Source of the DNA: Neolewinella litorea
GTDB taxonomy: Bacteria > Bacteroidota > Bacteroidia > Chitinophagales > Saprospiraceae
Direction: 5' to 3'
Assembly: GCF_004803465.1 (NCBI RefSeq)
Contig: NZ_SRSF01000002.1
Span: 558,001 to 622,000 of the forward strand
Length of the DNA: 64,000 nucleotides
Under the pieces are notes generated by a model, which did no database searches, was not told where the DNA came from, and was given only the letters and a program-made list of their open reading frames with translations. Shown piece after piece: positions 33,402 through 43,600 of this stretch. The translations under genes and the position numbers were made by a program. Every line of letters begins with the position of its first letter. Position 1 is the stretch's first letter.

Positions 33402-33553
33402 TAAAATGCGGCCTCAGGCCGCGACAGTAAAATGCGGCCTCAGGCCGCGAAAGCAGAATGCGGCCTCAGGCCGCGACAGTAAAACGCGGTCTCAGACCGC
33501 GAAAGCAAAACGCGGCCTCAGGCCGCGAAAGCAAGACGCGGTCTCCGACCGCG
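33402..33553. repeat. Six 26-bp hairpin repeats
   Basis: Six perfect 15-base palindromic units start at 33408, 33434, 33460, 33486, 33512 and 33538, with an exact 26-bp period. Four read GCGGCCTCAGGCCGC. The fourth and sixth read GCGGTCTCAGACCGC and GCGGTCTCCGACCGC. The C-to-T change in the left arm is always matched by G-to-A in the right arm, so pairing is kept. The linkers (GACAGTAAAAT, GAAAGCAAAAC and similar) vary more. Confidence 0.9.
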
Positions 33554-33563
33554 CGCCCCCCAC

Positions 33564-34367
33564 CTACTCCACCAACCCCGCTACCCCAGGCCGCAGCCAC
33601 TCCTCCACTTCCCCGTAAGTCAGCTCAATGACCACCTCCCCCGCCGCATATGGCGCGATAGCGTAAGGTTCGTACACGAACCGCACCCCGTCCGGCAGTG
33701 GTGCCAGGTTATCCGTCACCGGCACTGAATCCACGTACAGCATACCTTCCGTAAGCGAATCCCCCCGTTCCGTAAGCAGGCGCCGCAGGTGCGGCTCGCT
33801 CCCTTCCCTGAACAGGTCAGAGAAGGCAAGTCGCCGGGGCGGGGTGGTCGCGAAAGGGAGCAGGGTCGTCACGAAATTGCCGTGGGCACCGCCGGAGTAG
33901 ATGTAGTAATGGTGGGCCAGAACGACCAGACTGTCGTTTTGGAAGACCACTTCCGTTTCATGGTCTTCCGCCATGGTGAAGGCACTGGGGGCTTCTTGCA
34001 GCCATTCTTCCTCCAGTTCCTGTTGCTGGTAGTCGCTGAAGCGGCGTGCCTGCTCGCTGGGCAGCACCTCTTCCAGTGAGGCGCCCACGGCCAGGGGTTC
34101 TCCCAGGACGTAGGCCGCCAGGGTATCATTAATCATGCGCCGGAGCGTGGGGTCGCCGTCGGTCGCGCGCAGGGTAGACAATCGGTAGGTGTAGTACGGC
34201 CCGCGGGGGCGCAGGGCCGCCGAGTCCTCTAGGGTATACGGTTCCCACTTCAGGGGATCGACTGCGGGCCGGACCGCGGTAACCGGGTCATCATCGGGGA
34301 TCGTTTCGGCGTTCTCGCAGGCAAAAAGGCAACACAACAACAGGAGCAGCGGGGCGGCGGTGCGCAT
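33564..34367 (-). CDS. DUF3298-type lipoprotein
   Basis: A 267-residue product from ATG 34367, with a lipoprotein signal (lipobox LFAC). The C-terminal half (about 150-267) matches the DUF3298/RsiV-like pattern: SLVVLAHHYYIYSGGAHGN, then LAFSDLFREG, and near the end FVYEPYAIAPYAAGEVVIELTYGEV. Such domains occur in anti-sigma factors and PdaC-type lipoproteins that bind or act on cell-wall material. The frame continues upstream to 34538, but that part is unlikely to be translated. Confidence 0.8.
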   Translation of the reverse strand: MRTAAPLLLLLCCLFACENAETIPDDDPVTAVRPAVDPLKWEPYTLEDSAALRPRGPYYTYRLSTLRATDGDPTLRRMINDTLAAYVLGEPLAVGASLEEVLPSEQARRFSDYQQQELEEEWLQEAPSAFTMAEDHETEVVFQNDSLVVLAHHYYIYSGGAHGNFVTTLLPFATTPPRRLAFSDLFREGSEPHLRRLLTERGDSLTEGMLYVDSVPVTDNLAPLPDGVRFVYEPYAIAPYAAGEVVIELTYGEVEEWLRPGVAGLVE

Positions 34368-34469
34368 GAGCAAGGGGCGTTTGGAGAACCAAGGTACGGT
34401 GGTTGCCGGGCAGTGATCACCCGTTACGACCCTTAACCCAACCGCCCATTTTGTAGCAAGTCGGGGGCG

Positions 34470-34497
34470 TTGACTTAGGATGTAGCCGTTATCTTTC
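34470..34497 (+). promoter_or_regulatory. Candidate promoter of the conserved hypothetical gene
   Basis: TTGA at 34470 and TATCTTTC at 34490-34497 (one mismatch from TAnnTTTG) are spaced 20 bases start to start, matching the Bacteroidota -33/-7 layout. The ATG is 55 bases downstream at 34552. Confidence 0.5.
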
Positions 34498-34551
34498 CCC
34501 GTTGCCGGTAGGCCTCCGGCCTTTATCTTGCACACCACTCAACACTCGATC

Positions 34552-36192
34552 ATGCCACGACTCGACAGTAGCATACGGGGACTGAATGAGGAACCCCGGG
34601 ACGATTTTGAGGGCCTCTCGTCCAGCCAGATGCGTCAACTTCTGTACTTTTTCCTGGGGCCGGGTAGCCTGGTGAAAGTGCGCGACGACCTCGACGCCGC
34701 CACGTTAGCCGAGCTGCCGCTGCCGCGCTTCGCCACCGACCTGCTGAATGACCTGGCCAAAGGAGAAATCAAACTTACGGCCAAGGGCAACCTGCCCGGC
34801 AAGCTGGTGAAGGACTACTACGCTACCGGCCGCTTGCCGGACTACGCCATCGAGCGTGGCATCACGAAACTGACCGGCGAAGACGACTACCTGCCCATGC
34901 AGACGGTCAAGCACCTGCTGCTCCAACTCAGGTGGATCAAGAAACGGCAGAACCGCCTGTCCATAACGGCCAAGGGTAAAAAGGCGCTCCGGCTCCCGCC
35001 CGCTGATTTCTTCCGCGAAATGTTCGTAGCCCACTTCACCGGCTTCAACCTCGGATGGTGGGACATGTACCCCGACACCTCCATGCTCCAGCATTTCGCA
35101 CCCTACCTCACTTTTCTGTTGCTGGTGCTGGGCGAAACGAAGCGCCCCATCACCGATTACTCCTCCCGGCTGCGGCGGGCGTTTCCCATGCTTAACGAAG
35201 ACTATCCCGGCACCCTGCTGGACCGCGCCACGGAGACCCGACTCTTCGAACGCTACCTGGCCTACTATGGATTCGTGGAAGTCACCAGGGAAAGGTACAA
35301 CCCACCCCAGCCCGCTACGGTAGTTGTCACCGACCGCTTTCGCCGCGTCTTTCACCTCGACCGCGATGCCCGCCCCGCCCCGCCGAGCGAAGAGGAACAG
35401 TACGAAAGACAACTCAAAACCGCCCTGTTCGACGCCGAAATGGGCAGCCAGACCATGATATCCGACGACTTGCCCCTGGAAATGCTCGAAGCATTTCAGC
35501 AACAGATCCGGGAACTGGAACAGCAACACTCCGGTGCCCCGACCGTCCGCATCGGCGACCTGATCGGCGACATTAAGCTCGTACCGCCTCGGGAAATTAC
35601 CGGCCTGTCCATGGCCCGCCGCGAGATCAGCCGCCTCACCGAAGCACTGCGGGCCCAGCGCATTCTGGTCCAGGAGGCCGAGGCCGCCGAACTCGACGAC
35701 ATCAACTTCTACGAGTACCTGTACAACATGCTCCTGAACCACGAGATCGTCCCGCCGCCCCCCGGCACCAAGCGGATGGTCCCCTTCCACGAGGTGTTCC
35801 TGGCCAACTTCGACCCGCTGGAGGCCCTCACCGAGTCGTTCCTGCTGGCGCTCTTTGACCTCGACCATACTTTTCCGGCGGACCTCCTGGCCAGGGAAAT
35901 GCGCTTAGACAACCGCGTGGTACCCAGGCAGCGTGCCCTGGAACACCTGCGGAAGTGGCGGAAGGAATACACTTCCATCACGCCCCTGGCCTTCGAAGTG
36001 GTAACCGACGGCCCACACGTGGAACCACCCAGCGACCGCCAGGCCATAAAATTCTATCTGGTGGCCTACGAGGTCGTTCGCCGGGCCGGCGGGGCACCGG
36101 AAACCTTCGAGGGACCGGGCGTGATGGAGTTTCTGCTGGAAGACGATGAGTGGCGGATTACCGGCGCGGAGTTCCCGGGCTTCGCCTTTTAG
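34552..36192 (+). CDS. Conserved hypothetical protein with winged-helix-like N-terminus
   Basis: A 546-residue cytoplasmic protein from ATG 34552 (MPRLDSSIRGL); an earlier TTG is less likely. Residues about 60-150 contain GEIKLTAKGNLPGKLVKDYY and KKRQNRLSITAKGKKAL, resembling two winged-helix-like repeats found in a family of uncharacterised bacterial proteins. The middle is helical with a charged coil (FQQQIRELEQQ). The last about 60 residues (FLLEDDEWRITGAEFPGF) look like an NTF2/SnoaL-type end. I do not recognise the whole family and assign no function. Confidence 0.65.
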   Translation: MPRLDSSIRGLNEEPRDDFEGLSSSQMRQLLYFFLGPGSLVKVRDDLDAATLAELPLPRFATDLLNDLAKGEIKLTAKGNLPGKLVKDYYATGRLPDYAIERGITKLTGEDDYLPMQTVKHLLLQLRWIKKRQNRLSITAKGKKALRLPPADFFREMFVAHFTGFNLGWWDMYPDTSMLQHFAPYLTFLLLVLGETKRPITDYSSRLRRAFPMLNEDYPGTLLDRATETRLFERYLAYYGFVEVTRERYNPPQPATVVVTDRFRRVFHLDRDARPAPPSEEEQYERQLKTALFDAEMGSQTMISDDLPLEMLEAFQQQIRELEQQHSGAPTVRIGDLIGDIKLVPPREITGLSMARREISRLTEALRAQRILVQEAEAAELDDINFYEYLYNMLLNHEIVPPPPGTKRMVPFHEVFLANFDPLEALTESFLLALFDLDHTFPADLLAREMRLDNRVVPRQRALEHLRKWRKEYTSITPLAFEVVTDGPHVEPPSDRQAIKFYLVAYEVVRRAGGAPETFEGPGVMEFLLEDDEWRITGAEFPGFAF

Positions 36193-36234
36193 TACGTTCG
36201 CAGCACCTGCGCTCCGCCGCCCAAAGTGGTGCGC

Positions 36235-37029
36235 CTAGCTGAGTTCCCGGTACCTGGCCTTGACCAGTACGAAGGCGCCGTACAGCAGGAGCCCCACCGC
36301 GATGATCGCCAGAAAGACACTGCCCGCGCCCCGACTGATGAGCTGGAGTACACCACCCAAACCCTTGTATTGGCCTGGGTCCTGTGCCAGCACCACCTGC
36401 ACCAGGAAGTAAGCCAAGATGAGGTAGACGATCACCCGCGAGCCGTAGCCCACCTTGCCCATCCAGCGGTAGGTGCGCCGTTCTTTCTCCTTCATCTGCC
36501 CCGTATCCAGCTCTTCCATGAAGGTCTCGTTGTACGCCCGGTCAAACTGCAGGTAGGCCGCGTAAAGGGCCGAAAGCGCCAGGAGGCCCACCACGACGAT
36601 GCCAAATGGTTTCTGCATCAGCTCCACCAGCAGGGCCTGCTTATTGCCTTCTGCCCCGCTGCCGCCGGTCACCAGAGTGAGGCTGTACACGCCGAGTAGT
36701 CCGTAGAGGGTACCGCTCATGGCGAAGGCCGAGCGTTGCAGAAGTCCCTCGCCGTCGGTCCCTTCGTTGCTTTCGTCGGTAATGGCCTTGTACCACCGCC
36801 AGGCGCAGTAGGCAAAGAGCCCGATGGCCAGGGCGATCAGGATGACCGTACCGCCGGGCTCGTTCTGTAGGTAGCGGACGATCTGCTGCGGACCTTCGGG
36901 GCCGCCCCGGGCCTGCCCGACCACGGTGGCCAGGGCGAGTCCGCCCACCGTAAGGTAGACGAGCCCCTTGGACAGGTGCCCCCAAAAGTAAATCTGGTGC
37001 CGCAACCGGGTCGACGCGATCTTTGTCAT
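36235..37029 (-). CDS. DUF1206 membrane protein
   Basis: A 264-residue product starting at ATG 37029 (MTKIASTRLRHQIYF); a long upstream frame to 37506 is not supported. Six hydrophobic helices occur in three pairs, each starting with a GxxSKGLVYLTVGG- or YGSRVIVYLILAY-like motif, the DUF1206 pattern of triplicated two-helix units. A charged linker (ESNEGTDGEG) follows the second pair. The role of this inner-membrane family is unknown. Confidence 0.85.
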   Translation of the reverse strand: MTKIASTRLRHQIYFWGHLSKGLVYLTVGGLALATVVGQARGGPEGPQQIVRYLQNEPGGTVILIALAIGLFAYCAWRWYKAITDESNEGTDGEGLLQRSAFAMSGTLYGLLGVYSLTLVTGGSGAEGNKQALLVELMQKPFGIVVVGLLALSALYAAYLQFDRAYNETFMEELDTGQMKEKERRTYRWMGKVGYGSRVIVYLILAYFLVQVVLAQDPGQYKGLGGVLQLISRGAGSVFLAIIAVGLLLYGAFVLVKARYRELS

Positions 37030-37226
37030 GCTTTCTCTTTTACCCGTACAGTACGCATCGCCCGCTTCAGGGTTCGGGGCGGCGGGGCGCGGGTGCCATG
37101 GGAAACACCGCGCGCCCCTACCGCGATCGTCCGTCGCAACATTGGCTTTACCCGGCGGATGGAGGTCCCGGCCGGGGAGTCCGCGCCGCCAAGATCCACG
37201 GATAGCGGGCAGGCGGAATGGCGTGG

Positions 37227-37655
37227 TTACTCCGCTACCACCCGAATGGCGTAGTAGCAGGGCTCGACATCGCAGTCGTACATGATCACCTTGGCGTGGT
37301 AGGTCGCCTCGGCGTCCGGGTTGACGTCCACGATCGGGGTATAGTCGTCGAGGGTATCGTCGGCGACCAGCTTGCCTTTGCCGTCGTAGAGCTGAAGGTC
37401 CAGGTCGGGGCAGTCGCCATCGCAAACCGCGAATATCTTGTAGGGCACTCCACCGTAGAGCTCTACGTCGTGGATTTCGCTTTCTCCCTCCCCGAGTGAG
37501 CCGCAACGGGTAAGGTAGACCATCTCATAGCCGATATCCGTCATTTGTGCGGTCACGTTATTGATCTGGGAGCGGATGCTTTCCTGTTGGCACTGGGCAG
37601 CGGAGGTAGCGTTCAGCCCCAGCAGGGCGAACAGAAAGATAAGGCAAGCTTTCAT
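37227..37655 (-). CDS. Secreted hypothetical protein, cysteine-rich
   Basis: A 142-residue product with a signal peptide ending TSAAQ. The mature part has six cysteines (including AVCDGDCPD and YDCDVEPCYY) and a compact beta pattern resembling a bacterial pre-peptidase (PPC) domain: VPYKIFAVCDGDCPDLDL and TYHAKVIMYDC. It is probably a stable periplasmic or surface protein; no enzyme motif is seen. Confidence 0.7.
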   Translation of the reverse strand: MKACLIFLFALLGLNATSAAQCQQESIRSQINNVTAQMTDIGYEMVYLTRCGSLGEGESEIHDVELYGGVPYKIFAVCDGDCPDLDLQLYDGKGKLVADDTLDDYTPIVDVNPDAEATYHAKVIMYDCDVEPCYYAIRVVAE

Positions 37656-37905
37656 GGTGTGTGATTACGTAAAGTGAGTGAAAAAGGGAATACCCGGGTG
37701 AGGTACGCGCATGATGCGCGAACCAGGTACCGGAATGATTTGCTGGGTGCGGGTGCCGACGGCGATAGGTAGGGCAACACTTGCCGTTACCTACTGCCGG
37801 GGCCAGCTAATATAGCGATTCAGGGCCGGTAGCCGGGGGGCCTCGCACGATTAATGGTCGAAACGTGACGATCACGCTTTGACTCGGAAATCAAATCCCT
37901 GATCC

Positions 37906-38943
37906 TTAACGCTTTATCAATCGCGCGTGAGCGGAACTGCCTGAATCGGTAGTCAGGCGGACGTGGTAGATACCCGACCGGAAAGCGGCCAGTTTAACTT
38001 CCGTGGGAATACCGGCGTAGGTGGTCAGAAGGCGGCCCGACAGATCAAAGACCTCGAGTCGATCGACGCGATCGGTAAAGGTCGGGGCCATGGCAATGTG
38101 GAAGCCCTCGGTGGCCGGATTGGGGTATATCTCGAACGCCGCGGCCACGGCGTCGGTGGCGGGAAGGGCGGTGGTTTCCGAGACACTGAAAATGAAGACC
38201 ATACCCGGTTCGGGACCGTTGTCGAGCAAGGGTAGTTCGTCTTCGCCCAGTTGGTCGAAACTGACGAACTCCGGATCATCGGCCGGGCCCCGCAGGAAAT
38301 ATCCTTCGTCGAAGCCCAGCGTATCATCGTCCGTCGGGAAATAAAAATTCTTGAACAGCGCGAAACCCGGCTGGGTGCCGGCCTCACCGTCCAGCACCTC
38401 CTGTGAACTCGGTCCGTAATGCACCTCGATTCGTCCTGAGCCCTCGTACAGCCAAAGCTGGAAGTTCACGAAGTAGTCTGACTCATCATCCTCCGCGATC
38501 TCGTCGTAAAATCCGGCGTTCTTCCACTGCAGTATCCCGATGCGGTTGGGCCCGGTCCCGGTGATATGGTAGGTGATGGGCGATTCGGCGGAATCCAGGT
38601 GGGCCAGTCCGCGGTCCGCCAGATCAGTAATGTAAGCGTAAAGCAAGTGGTGGGAAGAATCGGTGTAATTGCCATCCGGGTCTGTATACTCGGTTGTGAG
38701 GTCACCGCCAAGGCCCTCCTCGGCATTGAAGTAGAGGGTATCCAGAGGGGCACCAAAAAGGGGGAAGGTGAAGCCGAGCGGCACGCGGAAGTCGGGGTCA
38801 TCCCAGATGGAATCTCCGCTGATGAGGTCACCGCCCGTGAGCTCGGTATATTCTTCCTGAGCGGTGGTGAAAATGTAGGATTGCGCCGGCAGCCAGGAGG
38901 TGAACAGGGAAAGGAATAGCAGGGTGGGTAAAGTGTTTTTCAT
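37906..38943 (-). CDS. Secreted protein with T9SS type A sorting domain
   Basis: A 345-residue protein with a signal peptide ending WLPAQ. A beta-rich domain (about 25-260) containing DGNYTD, WKNAGFYDEI and HYGPSS follows. The C-terminal T9SS domain (about 270-345) starts IYPNPATEGF and continues with LEVFDLSGRLL and FRSGIYHVRLT. The central domain is acidic and may bind calcium or carbohydrate, but no named family is recognised. It is followed by about 250 bases without a gene. Confidence 0.8.
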   Translation of the reverse strand: MKNTLPTLLFLSLFTSWLPAQSYIFTTAQEEYTELTGGDLISGDSIWDDPDFRVPLGFTFPLFGAPLDTLYFNAEEGLGGDLTTEYTDPDGNYTDSSHHLLYAYITDLADRGLAHLDSAESPITYHITGTGPNRIGILQWKNAGFYDEIAEDDESDYFVNFQLWLYEGSGRIEVHYGPSSQEVLDGEAGTQPGFALFKNFYFPTDDDTLGFDEGYFLRGPADDPEFVSFDQLGEDELPLLDNGPEPGMVFIFSVSETTALPATDAVAAAFEIYPNPATEGFHIAMAPTFTDRVDRLEVFDLSGRLLTTYAGIPTEVKLAAFRSGIYHVRLTTDSGSSAHARLIKR

Positions 38944-38965
38944 GGTGTGTGGGTATTGGCAGGAT

Positions 38966-39001
38966 AAAAAAGCCCGCCGGCCAGGGTAATTGGCCGACGG
39001 G
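38966..39001 (-). terminator. Terminator of the sigma/anti-sigma operon
   Basis: An 11-bp stem with one mismatch (38973-38983 with 38991-39001, CCCGCCGGCCA against TGGCCGACGGG) is followed on the minus strand by six T residues. It lies 94 bases past the anti-sigma stop codon. Confidence 0.75.
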
Positions 39002-39094
39002 TATTAGGAAAAGTGTCTGAAAAGTGTCTTCTCCTCTATTCCCTAAAATACAGGGAAGTTACCCGCGAAACCCACATTTTTATGGACCACGAGA

Positions 39095-39880
39095 TCAGGA
39101 TTCTCCTTCCCCCTCGCGTAGTTTTTGCAGCAGCCGGTCGGCCCGTACCGAGAGTTCGGGGTCCTGGCCGGTCATGGCGCGTAATTGTGCTTCGGCGGCG
39201 GTGTCTTGGCCCAACATTAATTCGGCCAAGGCGAGATAATACCGGATAGCGTCTTCTTCCAGCGGGTACCGGCCAGTGTCGAGCAGGTTCGTCAGCATCT
39301 CACGGGCTTCGGCGGGGTGCCCGCTGCCGATGGCTGCCACGCCCGCATAAAGCAGGTTGACGCTGTCAAGGCTCCCGGCGGCGACGCTATCGCGCAGGCT
39401 TGGGTAGGCTGCTTCGTAATCCCGCACGTCGTAAAGCGTGCGTCCGTCCCGCTCTTCATCCGGCCCCAACAGGGCATCCTGCCGCGGCAGCCAGAAGAAA
39501 TGGTCGGCCATCAGGCCGGCGTTGGGATCCGGGCGGGCCAGAAAGAGCCACAGTAGTACGGGCAATAGAAGGCTGGCGGCGATCGCCAGCCACAGGCGCA
39601 TCCGGCGGGGCGGTTCGTTGGCTTTGACGGCAACGGGCGGGAGTTCCCGCTCGAGGCTGCGCAGGCTTTCCCGCAGCCGCTCGCGTTCCACGAGCGTGGG
39701 CCGTTCGGGTTGCAACCCGCGGCGGTAGAGGGCTTCGTGCTGGGCGGCGGCGGCGGCAAGCGCGGGATCGCCGTTCAGACGGTCGCGTAAGTCGCGTTCG
39801 CTTTCCGGCGACAACTCGCCTGCGTAATATGCCTCTATTTCTGCTGCCCAGTCATCCGGTAAATCAGCTGGGAGGATCAT
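39095..39880 (-). CDS. Anti-sigma-factor-like membrane protein
   Basis: A 261-residue protein, coupled to the sigma gene by a four-base overlap. The cytoplasmic part (1-92) contains an acidic helix (IEAYYAGELSPESERDLRDRL) typical of anti-sigma domains, but no zinc HxxxCxxC motif. One membrane helix (about 95-113, LWLAIAASLLLPVLLWLFL) is followed by a periplasmic region (about 115-261) with two TPR-like pairs (AEAREMLTNLLDTGRYP; LALAELMLGQDTAAEAQLRAM). It probably holds the neighbouring sigma factor until an envelope signal arrives. Confidence 0.8.
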   Translation of the reverse strand: MILPADLPDDWAAEIEAYYAGELSPESERDLRDRLNGDPALAAAAAQHEALYRRGLQPERPTLVERERLRESLRSLERELPPVAVKANEPPRRMRLWLAIAASLLLPVLLWLFLARPDPNAGLMADHFFWLPRQDALLGPDEERDGRTLYDVRDYEAAYPSLRDSVAAGSLDSVNLLYAGVAAIGSGHPAEAREMLTNLLDTGRYPLEEDAIRYYLALAELMLGQDTAAEAQLRAMTGQDPELSVRADRLLQKLREGEGES

Positions 39881-40449
39881 TTGGATTTTGTTGGAGGGCT
39901 AACACCGTAGAGGGCACGGAGTCGTACCATACACTTTGATTTATTCGTCTTGGCTGACGCTGCATTCTTATACCCCAGTAATTCGGCAATAGTTGCCCAA
40001 TCGAGGTGGAGAAAGTAAAAGTACGCCAGCAACTGTCGGCACCGTGGCCCCAGCTCTCGCATTTTCTGGTGCACCTCGCGCCGAATTTCTTCCGCTTCCG
40101 CCTCCGAGACAGGCTCCACCAGGGGTTCGGGCAGTTCGTCCGGTTCCCAGCAAATTTCGCGCTTGCGGCGTTTCATCTTGCGGTACAGATTACGCGCCAC
40201 CGCGTTCAAGTACGTGTCCAGGCGGGCCGTCAGCACGGTCAGGCGACCGGAGCGGACGTTCTCGACCAGGATGATCAAGGATTCCGTGAAAAGTTCCACG
40301 GCCAGTTCGTGTCGGTTGGTTTCCTCCGGAGGTATGACCCGTCCCAAAAGGAAACGCACGCAGGGTTCACGGTACTTTCGGTAAATGACGTGAATACCTG
40401 CGTCATCTCCCGACTCCTGCAAGGCCGTTAACAGGGCCTCATCGGACAT
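39877..40449 (-). CDS. ECF-type RNA polymerase sigma factor
   Basis: A 190-residue sigma-70-family protein. Region 2 includes YRKYREPCVRFLLG, AVELFTESLIILVENVRSG and LTARLDTYLNAVARNLYRKMKRRKR. Region 4 is a helix-turn-helix (about 140-175) of the form CRQLLAYFYFLHLDWATIAELLGYKNAASAKT-like, in which the recognition helix follows IAELLGY. It overlaps the anti-sigma gene by four bases (39877-39880). A TATCTTGT -7-like element on the minus strand (40502 to 40495) lies 46 bases upstream. The target genes are not visible. Confidence 0.9.
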   Translation of the reverse strand: MSDEALLTALQESGDDAGIHVIYRKYREPCVRFLLGRVIPPEETNRHELAVELFTESLIILVENVRSGRLTVLTARLDTYLNAVARNLYRKMKRRKREICWEPDELPEPLVEPVSEAEAEEIRREVHQKMRELGPRCRQLLAYFYFLHLDWATIAELLGYKNAASAKTNKSKCMVRLRALYGVSPPTKSK

Positions 40450-40645
40450 AGTATACTAGTTAATGGGTAAGAGGCAAAAAAGTCACCTTGTGAAACAAGA
40501 TAATATTTTTGACCGGAAGGGCAACTGACGCACCGGACTCACTGCCCGGCGGCCGAACTGTTAGCGGGGCCGCAGGGTTTGATCAAATGGCGGATATGCC
40601 GGCGAACCCCAAGGCCGCGTTTGTATCCCTGCGTAAGCGCAAGCT

Positions 40646-43600
40646 ATGATTAAAATTCTGATTCGCGGGCTGCTGGTATTCCTGGGCCTGACGATATTGG
40701 TCCTGGCCGGCCTGGGTATTTACCTGGACGACTACCTGCGCAGTAACGACGAAAAATTTCTGCGGCAAATCGCCTACCCCGCGGGTCTGGATATCGTGTT
40801 CCGCCAGGTCGACCTGACGGCCTGGTCTACCTTTCCCCTCGTGTCCCTTTCCATCGATAGCCTCGTCGTACGCGACACCGTGGGCACCCCGGACGCCCCC
40901 GCCCTGCTGCGCCTCGATCGGCTGGAGGCGGAATTCTCCCTAGCCTCCCTATTCAGCGATACCCTCAGCCTGCGGCGTCTTGACCTCTACCATGGGGCGC
41001 TGTACCTGGCCAGCGACTCCGCGGGTCAATTCAATGCCGGAACTTTGCTCAACGAAGCGGACCAACCCGAACCGCCCGAAAACCGTGCCCTTGGGGATCC
41101 CCCCCAGTTGGCCTGGGATGGGGTACGCGTAGGACTCACCGATATCGACGTCACCTACCTGAACCCGCCACGCAACAAACACATCGAACTCTGCGTCGAT
41201 TCCCTCCGTACGCGGGCCATTCGCACCGACTCCGGTACCGTCGAACTGACTACCCAACTGGCCACCCAGGTACGCGCCCTGGCCTTTAACACCGAAAAGG
41301 GAGCCTACCTCACCGACGCACCGCTGAGCGGGACCATCGCTGCCAGCTTTGGCCCAAGGGCCTGGACCTTCCCCCCCACCCCGCTGCGTATCGGTACGCA
41401 GGACTTCACCATCGGAGCCACCATCGCCCGCACCCCCGGGGAGTTGAGCCACATCTCCATCGCCAACGAGGCGGCCGACTTCGACCTTACTCACCCGCTC
41501 CTCAACGACAAGCTGCGTGAAAAACTATCCGAATACCACGTCACCGGTCGGTTTCCGGTGCACGTCGATATCGCTACCACCCTCCAGCGGGGCAGCGATC
41601 CGGAGGTAACGGTCGACTTTACGCTGAAGGGGCAGCGGGTGCGGGTCAAGGAGTATACCTTTTCAGACGTCTTTACCCGCGGCAAGCTCGTCAACCGCCT
41701 GGAAGAGCGGCTAGGCGGCATCCCCAACAGCCGCAAGAACATGCGGGTGGACCTCGACAGCCTCTACGCTACGTACCTCGGTGCCCGTATCTCAAGTCCG
41801 CACGCCCTGGTGGCCGTCTTCGGCGGCGACGCGCGCCTTCACGCCCCGCTCCACATTACGGGTCCGGCACGGGTCGTGAGCGACTGGTTGCAGAACCGCG
41901 ATTTCTTCTTTAACCGCGGGCGTTTCAGCCTGACCACCGAGATCAACGCTTCCCTGCTTTCTTTCGAGGAAATCGCCTCCACCAGCGAGGGGCGGCTGCA
42001 CTTTCGGAACCTGGACGTGGTCTACCGTCCCGCCGACGTAGCCTTTCCCTTCGAGACTATTACCGTTACCAAGGAGAAGGGCGATGTCAGTTTTCGCCTG
42101 GCGAGCAGTCCCATGCCCACCGGGTTTTCCTTCCGCCTGTTCGGCAACATCAACAACCTTACCCCGCTGCTGATCGACCAGCCCGGGGCGGCCATTACTA
42201 CCGACGTCGCCCTGCTGGCGCCGCGGATCGACTGGACCGACTTCCTCGGGTTCTTCGGACAAAGCGGATATTTCGCCGCCGACACCAGCGCCTCCGCTCC
42301 GCCGGCGGCCAGTACCACCGATCAGGTGCGCGCCATGAAGACGGCCCTGACCGGCCTGCAGCGGTCCTTCCACCCCAGCATTGAAGCGCGCTTCGATACC
42401 GTAGCCTATTACGACGTGCTTTCGGTCACCGACTTTGCTACCGGCCTGCGGTTCTTCGGCGACACCCTTGTGCTGGAGCGCACCACCTTCGACTGGGCCG
42501 ACAGCGACCTCGCCTTCGGGGCGCGCCTCGATCTCTCCCGCGCCCGGGAAACCCCCTTCCGCCTGGCCGCCCAGGCTGAGCACCTCGACCTCAACCGCAT
42601 GCGGCCCGCGCTGACGTATTTCGGCGTGCAGGTACCGGGCGGACTCGATTCCCTGCCCGACGACCTGAGTATTTCCTTTTCCCACGCCGGCATCATCGAA
42701 GACTCCCTCGGCATCCGGCCCGGGACCAACACCGGGGAATTCCGCTTCGACGACGGTCGCAACAACCTTTTCTCCGGTAGCCTCGCCTATACTCCCGGTC
42801 CGGGCGGACTATCCAGCCACCTGCGCCTCGGTGGCGACCCCCAGATCGTGAATGTTCTCTTCGGCTCCCGCGACTTCTTTTTCGGCACCGGAAGGTTCAG
42901 CATCGACCTGTGCATCGACGGCAACCCCACTGACCTACGTAGCGTACTGCGGGATGGCGAACTGCAACTGCGGATCGACAGCAGCCGGATCTCCTACCGG
43001 CCCTCCGACGTCTTCGTACCCGTGGAGCACTTTTCGGTCGACGTAGAAGGCGGCAATGCCACCTACCGCATGGACCTGCTCACCGATTCCACCCGCCGGG
43101 CCGTGGAACTGCGCGGTGAACTGACCAACCTTCCCGCCTTCGTCCTGCCCACCGCCGGCGAAACCTTCCGCGTCCGGGCCGACGCCACCGCCGCCACCCT
43201 CCACTGGGCGGACCTGCGCGACTTCGTGCAGTCCGACAACGAGGACACCACATCAGCTTCCGACTTCGACCCCCAAACCCTCCTTTCGGCTACCGGGGGC
43301 ATCTTCCGGGCCTTTCGCCCCGATCTCAGTCTTCGCGTAGACACCTTCTGGGCCGGGGAGACCACCCCGCTCCTGGGCCTTCACTCTGGGCTGCGTCTGG
43401 TTGACTCCACCGAACTGCGGCTGGAACGGTCGGGCTTCTCCCTCGACGACGGCCGCTTCGAATTTGACGCCAGCTACAGTCTCGACGATAAGCTCCGCTC
43501 ACCCTTCACCGCGCACTGGACTACCGACACCCTGGCCCTGCAGCACCTGGTCGAGCAGTTGCGAATGATGGAAGTTTCCTTGCCCGACGACATTGGACTC

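Noticed and set aside
33402-33553. CRISPR array
   Set aside because: Units are palindromes with linkers of about 11 bases that are near-identical; there are no unique spacers of CRISPR size and no cas genes.
36235-37506. 423-codon version of the DUF1206 gene
   Set aside because: The first about 158 codons are Arg-rich, overlap another gene's region and precede the natural start at 37029.
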